Part shown: piece by piece, positions 58,174 through 64,000 of the stretch
Layout of the letters: every line of letters begins with the position of its first letter
How positions within the stretch are numbered: position 1 is the stretch's first letter
Assembly (NCBI RefSeq): GCF_014640535.1
Contig: NZ_BMHD01000001.1
Location: forward strand, 2,172,214 to 2,236,213
Direction: 5' to 3'
Length of the DNA stretch: 64,000 bases
DNA from: Cnuibacter physcomitrellae
GTDB taxonomy: Bacteria; Actinomycetota; Actinomycetes; Actinomycetales; Microbacteriaceae
Translations under genes and position numbers: made by a program
The notes under the pieces: model-generated
What the model was told of the DNA's origin: nothing
Database searches by the model: none
What the model saw: only the letters and a program-made list of their open reading frames with translations

Positions 58174-59223
58174 TCAGACGCCTTGCTCGCCGGCGGTCGA
58201 CAACCGCTGGACTTCTCGGTGGACGCGGGCGAGTCGCACGCGCTCCCGCACCCTGCCGGCGATGCTCGGTGCGAGCACCGAGATCACCAGCAGCGCACCG
58301 GTGACGATGGTGAGGGTGGTCTCCGGGACCTTGCCCAGTCGAAGGGCGTAGGTCACGACGCCGATGAGCAGCACGCCCGCCACCACCCCGGGGATCGAGC
58401 CCTTGCCACCGAAGATCGAGACGCCGCCGAGGAGGACGGCCGCGATCACGCTCAGCTCGATCCCGGTGGCGTTGTCGGGGCCGGCGCTGGCGTACCGGAG
58501 CGTCCAGTAGACGCCGACCAGGGCGGAGACGACACCGGTCGCGACGAACAGCCAGAACTTGGCGCGGCCCACGCGGATTCCCACGAAGGTCGCCGCCTCG
58601 GGGCTGTAGCCCAGCGCGTACAGGCCTCGTCCGAACGGAGTGAAGTGGAGCAGCACCCCGAACAGGACGACGATCGCCAGCACGCCGATCATGACGATCG
58701 GGATCCCGGTCGCCCCGATCTTGGCGGTGGCCAGCGTGGTCAGCTCCTCGGGGAAGTCGGACACCTTGTTGTCGCCGATCACGACGAGCGCCAGACCGCG
58801 GAAGAGCGCCAGGGTGCCGATCGTCACCGCGAGCGAGGGCAGGCCCAGCACCGTGATGAGGAACCCGTTGAACGCGCCGCAGAGCAGCCCGACGACGAGG
58901 CTGAGGAGCATCACCAGCCAGATGTCCAGTCCGCTGTCACGCCAGAGCACGCCCATGACGGCGCTGGTGAGACCCGCCGTACTGGCCACCGAGAGGTCGA
59001 TCTCGCCCGAGATGATGACGAGCGCCATGGGCATCGCGATGAGCAGGATCGGGACGATCTGGATGAGCAGGAAGCCCAGGGTCGTCGTGCTGGCGAAGTT
59101 GCGCACGGTCAGGCAGGCCACCAGCGCGACGATGAGGAGCGCGCCGATGATGATGGCGTCGTTGCCGCGCAGCCAACGCGGCAACGTGCGCTTCCGCTGG
59201 ATGTCGGTGAGGACTTCAGACAT
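58174..59223 (-). CDS. rhaQ: Rhamnose ABC transporter permease (RbsC type)
   Basis: A 349-residue permease with about ten helices, starting AIIIGALLIVALVACLTVRNFAST. LALVVIGDNK and the coupling segment GYSPEAATFVGIRVGRAKF near 210 are typical. Partner of the other permease, with which it overlaps by eight bases. P/Q naming is arbitrary. The lipoprotein gene follows after 30 bases. Confidence 0.85.
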   Translation of the reverse strand: MSEVLTDIQRKRTLPRWLRGNDAIIIGALLIVALVACLTVRNFASTTTLGFLLIQIVPILLIAMPMALVIISGEIDLSVASTAGLTSAVMGVLWRDSGLDIWLVMLLSLVVGLLCGAFNGFLITVLGLPSLAVTIGTLALFRGLALVVIGDNKVSDFPEELTTLATAKIGATGIPIVMIGVLAIVVLFGVLLHFTPFGRGLYALGYSPEAATFVGIRVGRAKFWLFVATGVVSALVGVYWTLRYASAGPDNATGIELSVIAAVLLGGVSIFGGKGSIPGVVAGVLLIGVVTYALRLGKVPETTLTIVTGALLVISVLAPSIAGRVRERVRLARVHREVQRLSTAGEQGV

Positions 59224-60274
59224 CTCGGGCCTCGCTCACTCTCAGCTTGCGGATGTTCCGCAGCGTCACGACGCGGTCGACGATGATCGCCGCGAGGATC
59301 AGCACGCCGACGATGGCCTGCTGCCAGAACTTGTCGACGCGGGTGGCCGTCAAGGAGCTCGTGATCGTCGAGAGCAGCACCGCGCCGATGCCCGCTCCGA
59401 CGACGGTTCCGGACCCACCGAAGATCGCCACGCCGCCGACCACGACGGCCGCGACCACGTTGAGCTCCAGCCCGTCTCCCGTCAGCGCACCGACGGAGTT
59501 GTAGCGGCTGGCGTACAGCACGCCGGCGAGCCCAGCGAGGGCGCCGGAGGCGAGGAACGCCGTGAGGATGCGCCGGGTCACGGGGATGCCGAAGAGCTGG
59601 GCGGCCGCGGGATCCGACCCGATCGCATACAGGTCGCGACCGCCCCGCGTCCGCCCGAGGACGACCGCAGCGACGATCACGACGACGATCGCCATGATCG
59701 TGATGTACGGGATGCCCAGCAGGGTGTCGACCGAGAGCGCCCCGAAGGCCGACGGCATGTCTCCCGAGAAGTACTGGGTGCTCCCGGCCCAGCTGGCCAG
59801 GATCCCGCGGTAGATGTACAGGGTGCCGAGCGTCACCACGAGGGCCGGCACCCGGGCCACCGAGACCAGGAGCCCGTTGATGCCGCCGAGCACGGCCCCG
59901 AAGACGAGCCCGATGAGGAACACGACGGGGATCGGCAGGCCCGGCGCCACGTCGAAGATCGATCCGGTGCCGAACGCGACCAGCCCGACGATCGAGCCGA
60001 CCGACAGGTCGACGTTGCGGGTAATCACGACGATGGCCTGCCCGACGGCGAGGATGATCATGATGGTCGCGTTGAGCATCAGGTCCTTGACGCTCTGCGG
60101 GGAGAGGAACAGCGGGTTCACGGCGAAGGTGACGAGCACCAGGAGCACGAGCGCACCGGCGACGGGGATCTCGCGCTGACGGAGGAACGCCAGCACGGGG
60201 TTGCGGCGGTGCGGCGACACGGAGGGCGTCGTCGCCGTGGTCACCGGGGGCGGGGTGGGAGCGTGTGTGGTCAC
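59216..60274 (-). CDS. rhaP: Rhamnose ABC transporter permease (RbsC type)
   Basis: A 352-residue permease with a polar 30-residue N-terminus and about ten helices ([56 protein letters not shown], and so on). RNVDLSVGS and the coupling segment [17 protein letters not shown] are family signatures. GTG 60274 overlaps the ATPase stop (GTGA); AAGGAG lies seven bases before it. Confidence 0.86.
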   Translation of the reverse strand: MTTHAPTPPPVTTATTPSVSPHRRNPVLAFLRQREIPVAGALVLLVLVTFAVNPLFLSPQSVKDLMLNATIMIILAVGQAIVVITRNVDLSVGSIVGLVAFGTGSIFDVAPGLPIPVVFLIGLVFGAVLGGINGLLVSVARVPALVVTLGTLYIYRGILASWAGSTQYFSGDMPSAFGALSVDTLLGIPYITIMAIVVVIVAAVVLGRTRGGRDLYAIGSDPAAAQLFGIPVTRRILTAFLASGALAGLAGVLYASRYNSVGALTGDGLELNVVAAVVVGGVAIFGGSGTVVGAGIGAVLLSTITSSLTATRVDKFWQQAIVGVLILAAIIVDRVVTLRNIRKLRVSEARDV

Positions 60275-61794
60275 GCAGCTGCTCCTTCCGTGGAGGCGGT
60301 CGCGGCATGCATGACCCGTTCGGCGGTGGCCTCGGACCTCGGCAGCTCGGCGGTGATGCGACCCTCGTGCATGACGAGGACGCGGTCGGCCATGCCGAGC
60401 ACCTCCGGCAGCTCGGACGAGATCATCAGGACGCCGATGCCCCGGCCCGCGAGGTCGGACAGCAGCCTGTGCACCTCGGACTTGGTACCGACGTCGATGC
60501 CGCGGGTGGGCTCGTCGACGATGATCAGCTTCGGCTCGGTCGCGAGCCACTTGGCGAGGACGACCTTCTGCTGGTTGCCGCCGGAGAGCGTCGAGACCGC
60601 GAAGTCGGGTGACCCCGTCTTCACCTGGAGCCGCGACGACCAGTCGGCCGCCGCCCTGCGCTCCGCGCGTCCGCTGATGAGGCCGAAGCGGGCCAGTGTC
60701 TTGCGCAGGGTCAGCGTCGCGTTCTTCGCGACGGAGAGGTCCATGACGAGCCCCTGCTTCCGCCGATCCTCGGGGACGAACGCGATCCCCGCGTCGATGG
60801 AGGCCTGGGGGCTCCGCGGTGGAAGCGCCTTCCCGAGGAAGGTGACGGCACCCCGGTCGTACGGATCGATGCCGAACGCCGCGCGCGCGACCTCGGTGCG
60901 GCCCGCACCGACGAGCCCGGCCAGCGCCACGATCTCCCCCGACCGGACGGTGAGGTCGATGTCGGAGAAGACCCCGGCGCGAGAGAGTCCCTTCACCTCG
61001 AGGACGACGTCGCCGATCGCGGCCTCGACCTTCGGGAAGAGCTGATCGATGCTGCGACCGACCATCTCGCGGACGATCGCGTCCACCGTCACATCATCGG
61101 TGCGGTGCGTCGTCACATATCGCCCGTCGCGCATCACCGTGATGCGGTCGCAGAGCTCGAAGACCTCCTCGAAGCGGTGCGAGATGAACAGGATGCCGGC
61201 ACCCTGATCGCGCAGCGACCGTGCGACGCCGAAGAGCCGGTCGACCTCGACCCCGCTCAGGGCGGCGGTGGGCTCGTCCATGACGAGGACCTTCGCGTCA
61301 AGCGAGATCGCCTTCGCGATCTCGATGATCTGCTGGTCGGCGATGGAGAGGCCCTCGGCAACACGGTCGGGGTCGATGGGCACCCCGAGGCGCTCGAACA
61401 GCGCCCGGGCGTCGGCGCGCATCCGGGACCTGTCGATGAGGCCGGCCCGACCGCGGGGCTGACGGCCGATGAAGATGTTCTCCGCGACGGTGAGGTCGGG
61501 GAACAGGGTGGGTTCCTGGTAGATCACGGAGATGCCGGCGGACTTGCTGTCGGCCGGAGACCGGAAGGCGACGGGGGCGCCGTCGACCAGGAACTCGCCG
61601 CCATCGGGCTGGTGGACGCCGGCGAGGATCTTGACGAGCGTGGACTTGCCCGCGCCGTTCTCGCCGACGAGGGCGTGGACCTCGCCGCTCGTGATCTCGA
61701 TCGTGCCGTCGGCGAGGGCGATTACCGGACCGAAGGTCTTGCTCGCGCCTCGCAGGGAGAGCAGCGGTCGTTGCGCGTGTTCGGGTGGGGTCAT
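60271..61794 (-). CDS. rhaT: Rhamnose ABC transporter, double ATP-binding subunit (RbsA type)
   Basis: A 507-residue protein with two ABC cassettes. First: Walker [10 protein letters not shown] near 45, Walker [13 protein letters not shown]. Second: degenerate Walker [11 protein letters not shown], the signature LSGGNQQKV near 402, and [10 protein letters not shown]. This asymmetry is normal for monosaccharide importers. ATG 61794 is chosen because the first cassette follows at once; the frame is open further upstream through the operator and promoter region. Confidence 0.9.
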   Translation of the reverse strand: MTPPEHAQRPLLSLRGASKTFGPVIALADGTIEITSGEVHALVGENGAGKSTLVKILAGVHQPDGGEFLVDGAPVAFRSPADSKSAGISVIYQEPTLFPDLTVAENIFIGRQPRGRAGLIDRSRMRADARALFERLGVPIDPDRVAEGLSIADQQIIEIAKAISLDAKVLVMDEPTAALSGVEVDRLFGVARSLRDQGAGILFISHRFEEVFELCDRITVMRDGRYVTTHRTDDVTVDAIVREMVGRSIDQLFPKVEAAIGDVVLEVKGLSRAGVFSDIDLTVRSGEIVALAGLVGAGRTEVARAAFGIDPYDRGAVTFLGKALPPRSPQASIDAGIAFVPEDRRKQGLVMDLSVAKNATLTLRKTLARFGLISGRAERRAAADWSSRLQVKTGSPDFAVSTLSGGNQQKVVLAKWLATEPKLIIVDEPTRGIDVGTKSEVHRLLSDLAGRGIGVLMISSELPEVLGMADRVLVMHEGRITAELPRSEATAERVMHAATASTEGAAA

Positions 61795-61891
61795 CTTCGG
61801 CTTCCCGTTCGGCCCCTCCGTCGGGGCTGGCGTCGGTCTCGACTCGAGTCCGCCCCGGTTTGTCTCGGGTCCGACTCGTCTTCGAGATGCG

Positions 61892-61983
61892 GTGAAACGT
61901 TTTACAAGTTGTGGTTTTGCCACCGTAGAACCACACGCGCTTCCCCGTCAAGTCGCGTTCTGATAACGTCCTGAAACGTTCAA
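61892..61983. promoter_or_regulatory. Two LacI-type operators and promoter between rhaT and lacI
   Basis: GTGAAACGTTTTAC (61892-61905) and TGAAACGTTCAA (61972-61983) share the palindromic core TGAAACGTTYWA with central CG, the form expected of LacI-family repressors. They lie 80 bases apart on either side of the divergent promoters, allowing DNA looping. For the leftward operon, TTGACG followed at about 18 bases by TACGGT is a possible promoter. The repressor encoded next door is the natural ligand. Confidence 0.75.
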
Positions 61984-62020
61984 CCATGCAAACGATGTCG
62001 GAAGCGGGAGGTCGAACCCG

Positions 62021-63025
62021 ATGGCTGCCGCGAACGTGCGCGATGTCGCCGCTCTGGCCGGCGTCTCCGTGGGGACCGTCTCGAATGTGCTGAACGCCTC
62101 GAAGCCGGTCGCCCCCGCCACCGCGGCTCGAGTACAGGCCGCCATCGACAAGCTCGGCTTCGTGCGCAACGAGTCGGCCCGGCAGCTCCGGGTGGGACAC
62201 AGCCGGACCGTGGGCTTCACCCTCCTCGACATCAGCAACCCGTTCTTCACCGACATCGCCTCTGCGGCCGAGGAGACCCTGGGCAGGCAAGGCCGATCGC
62301 TCGTGGTCGGCAACAGCGGCGACTCGATCGACCGCGAGCGCACGCACCTCGACCTCTTCGAGGAGCAGAGGGTGGCGGGCCTGCTCATCACCCCCGTCGG
62401 CCGGGTGTACCCGCGACTCGAGCGACTCCGCGACCGCGGTTCACCCGTCGTGCTGGTCGACCGTCACGACCCGGACCGAGCGTTCAGCTCCGTCTCCGTC
62501 GACGACCGCCACGGCGGCTTCCTCGCGGCCGCGCACCTTCTCGATCAGGGTCGGCGTTCTCTCGCCTTCATCGGCGGCCCCTCCGAGCTCTTCCAGGTGT
62601 CACAGCGGTCCGCCGGAGCACACGACGCGGTCGACGGTCGCGCGGGAGCCGGGATCCGGACGATCGAGACCGAGGCGATGACCGCGGAGGAGGGTCGACT
62701 CGCGGCCGAGCGCCTCCTGGCACGACCGCCGCGCGCCCGGCCCGACGCCATCTTCGCCGCCAACGACCTCATCGCCCTGGGTGTGCTCCAGGCCCTCATC
62801 CGTGCTGGAGTGCGCGTGCCCGACGACATCGCGCTGATCGGGTACGACGACATCTACTTCGCGTCCGCGGCGGCCATCCCCCTGTCGTCGATCCGCCAGC
62901 CGGCTGCCGACATCGGCCGCACCGCGGCGGAGGTGCTGCTCCACGAGATCGAGAACCCCGACGAGGGCGACTACCGACATGTCGTCTTCCAGCCGGAGCT
63001 CGTAGTACGGGAGTCGACCGCCTGA
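62021..63025 (+). CDS. LacI-family repressor of the rhamnose genes
   Basis: A 334-residue regulator. Helix-turn-helix VRDVAALAGVSVGTVSNVLN at 6-25 and hinge helix ESARQLRVG near 52, followed by a sugar-binding domain (VGFTLLDISNPFFTDIASAAEE, LLITPVG, VVLVDRHDP, GYDDIYFASAAAIPLSSIRQPAADIG). It is divergent from the importer operon and followed by the mutarotase gene. Rhamnose or an intermediate should release it from the operators at 61892-61983 (inference). Confidence 0.88.
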   Translation: MAAANVRDVAALAGVSVGTVSNVLNASKPVAPATAARVQAAIDKLGFVRNESARQLRVGHSRTVGFTLLDISNPFFTDIASAAEETLGRQGRSLVVGNSGDSIDRERTHLDLFEEQRVAGLLITPVGRVYPRLERLRDRGSPVVLVDRHDPDRAFSSVSVDDRHGGFLAAAHLLDQGRRSLAFIGGPSELFQVSQRSAGAHDAVDGRAGAGIRTIETEAMTAEEGRLAAERLLARPPRARPDAIFAANDLIALGVLQALIRAGVRVPDDIALIGYDDIYFASAAAIPLSSIRQPAADIGRTAAEVLLHEIENPDEGDYRHVVFQPELVVRESTA

Positions 63026-63053
63026 ACCGCGGACCCCGCCTTGGCGGCGTCGA

Positions 63054-63395
63054 TCAGACGAGGTGGAAGTACTCCTCGAGTCTGCGGCTGCTGCTGTCCG
63101 GGTTCTCCGATCCGACGAAGAAGTCGGCCATGGTCGCCTGCCAGCGCGCGTTCACCTCTCGCCGCGCCATCTCGGCCTGCGCCCGTTCGTAGTCCTCTGT
63201 CTCGAGCACGCCGACGACGAGGCCGTCCGTCCGATCGATGAACAGGGAGTAGTCGCGCCAGCCCGTCTCGCGGAGCGCGTCGAGCATCTCGGGCCAGACG
63301 ACCTCGTGGGCCTCCAGATACTCCTCGATGCGCTCGGGCTTCAGCTGCATGCGGAAGCAGACCCGTTCCCGACCCTCGCGCTGCGCTCCTGACAT
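63054..63395 (-). CDS. rhaM: L-rhamnose mutarotase
   Basis: A 113-residue protein that interconverts alpha- and beta-L-rhamnose. Family motifs: CFRMQLKPERIEEYLEAHEVVWPEMLDALRETGWRDYSLFI, then VVGVLETEDYERAQAEMA and ARWQATMADFF. ATG 63395 is preferred over ATG 63419 because GAGGAGG lies just before it. The gene converges on lacI, 28 bases apart, and completes the rhamnose regulon. Confidence 0.9.
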   Translation of the reverse strand: MSGAQREGRERVCFRMQLKPERIEEYLEAHEVVWPEMLDALRETGWRDYSLFIDRTDGLVVGVLETEDYERAQAEMARREVNARWQATMADFFVGSENPDSSSRRLEEYFHLV

Positions 63396-63465
63396 CTGAT
63401 CCTCCTCGACCGCCGACATCCCGTCAGCGTAGCGGGGGCGACCCGGCGGCGGTGGCGGGCCCGGG

Positions 63466-63846
63466 TCAGATCTTCTCGCTGACCAGCAGGCCCTTCTGCT
63501 GCAGCTCCGACGCCACCTGGCCGACCGCATCCTTGTAGGCGTCGTAGAGGCGCACCTGCACGAGGCCGTCGTCGTCTCCGCCTCCGGCCTGGAAGATCGG
63601 GCGGTGCAGGTCGACCTGGACGGTGCCGCCGAGGTCGACGAACTTCACGTCGAGCACCTCGCGGAGGGAGTCCTTGCTCGTGATGAACCCCTGGAACATC
63701 GTCTTGGCGATGCTGCCGTGCGCGGCCTTCCAGTGGTCGCCCTTGTCGGTGATCGTGAAGTCCGCCGCTTCGAGGGCCGTACGCGTGGCGTCCTGCGCGG
63801 AGGCGAGGTCGCCGGAGACGACGAGCTGGAAGTTGAGGATGGCCAT
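63466..63846 (-). CDS. Conserved hypothetical protein, 126 aa
   Basis: Soluble alpha/beta protein: MAILNFQLVVSGDLASAQDATRTALEAADFTITDKGDHWKAAHGS, then EVLDVKFVDLGGTVQVDLHRPIFQ and a helix to the end. Looks like a single compact domain of about 120 residues with five strands. No family recognised; it is not YajQ. AAAGG precedes ATG 63846. It lies 70 bases upstream of rhaM in the same direction and could be co-transcribed. Confidence 0.6.
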   Translation of the reverse strand: MAILNFQLVVSGDLASAQDATRTALEAADFTITDKGDHWKAAHGSIAKTMFQGFITSKDSLREVLDVKFVDLGGTVQVDLHRPIFQAGGGDDDGLVQVRLYDAYKDAVGQVASELQQKGLLVSEKI

Positions 63847-63894
63847 GGCACGCCTTTCGGTCTGGGTGCGCTCAGCATAGGGGTCGCACACGTC

Positions 63895-63929
63895 GACGGG
63901 GAGGCAGGCCCGCAGGCCCCCTCCCCGTC
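63895..63929. terminator. GC-rich hairpin upstream of the hypothetical gene
   Basis: A perfect ten-base stem, GACGGGGAGG with CCTCCCCGTC, around a 15-base loop. It follows the stop of the leftward frame at the window edge by about 30 bases and so should end that transcript. Confidence 0.65.
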
Positions 63930-63958
63930 GTGTCGTGCGAGCGGTCGCGCGCGGTCGA

Positions 63959-64000
63959 TCAGTTGTCGGTGTCGGCCGTCACGAACGTCGGATCCTGCAC
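63959..64000 (-). CDS. C-terminal end of a leftward gene
   Basis: The last 13 codons (VQDPTFVTADTDN) and TGA at 63959-63961 of a frame that enters from the right edge. A terminator-like hairpin follows, which supports a real gene end. Nothing can be said about the product. Confidence 0.35.
   Translation of the reverse strand: MQDPTFVTADTDN

Noticed and set aside
1-64000. CRISPR arrays, tRNA, rRNA, riboswitches and insertion sequences
   Set aside because: No regularly spaced repeats, tRNA-like cloverleaf, rRNA segment, transposase motif or terminal inverted repeats with target duplications were seen by eye; a covariance-model search would be needed to exclude small RNAs.

Overview
This is a high-GC (roughly 70 %) chromosomal stretch from an actinobacterium. 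Dense GTGA/ATGA/TGATG overlaps, many GTG starts, apparently leaderless promoters and small protein families that I associate with Microbacteriaceae (the proteins at 36.3-37.1 kb) point to that family, inferred without any database search. No rRNA, tRNA, CRISPR, insertion sequence or prophage was seen.

Layout. 0-10.9 kb: the tail of an NAD-binding dehydrogenase, a threonine aldolase, a toxin/antitoxin-like pair, a GT1 glycosyltransferase, a TetR regulator with a membrane protein and a clear palindromic operator, three tiny acidic proteins, then an APC permease, a universal stress protein and a second TetR regulator. 10.9-19.6 kb: manA, an FAD amine-oxidase-type protein and a six-gene operon for Amadori compounds: GntR regulator, PfkB kinase, two ABC permeases, binding lipoprotein and SIS deglycase (frl-like). 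19.7-28.4 kb: a PucR-type regulator divergent from a complete putrescine/GABA route (gabT, a Glu/Leu dehydrogenase, succinate-semialdehyde dehydrogenase, putrescine oxidase, second aldehyde dehydrogenase), with two matched TGCC-N5-GGCA palindromes between them and a large nested hairpin at the end.

28.5-38.7 kb: envelope and stress functions (YihY, DUF3618, holin-like DUF1469, fatty acid desaturase, small lipoproteins and membrane proteins), ending in a truncated and frameshifted beta-lactamase-fold pseudogene. 38.8-48.0 kb: an XRE-cupin regulator followed by a tightly coupled catabolic operon (MHS transporter, FAD oxidoreductase, CoA-transferase III, crotonase, DapA-type lyase, atypical SDR, aldehyde dehydrogenase, cytidine-deaminase-like enzyme) whose substrate I cannot name. 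It is the best candidate here for an undescribed pathway. 48.2-50.6 kb: a membrane protein, then decayed DNA (AAA ATPase and hydroxyacid dehydrogenase remnants, palindromic repeat).

50.6-63.4 kb: a complete L-rhamnose regulon: rhamnulokinase, bifunctional rhamnulose-1-phosphate aldolase/lactaldehyde dehydrogenase, rhamnose isomerase, an extra fucose/arabinose-isomerase-like enzyme, a four-gene sugar ABC importer, a divergent LacI repressor with two visible operators, and the mutarotase. The window closes with a small conserved protein, a terminator and the last codons of another gene.

The genes form three neighbouring nutrient modules (Amadori products, polyamines/GABA, rhamnose) plus one orphan module. 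This is a profile I would expect of a plant- or soil-associated heterotroph (inference).
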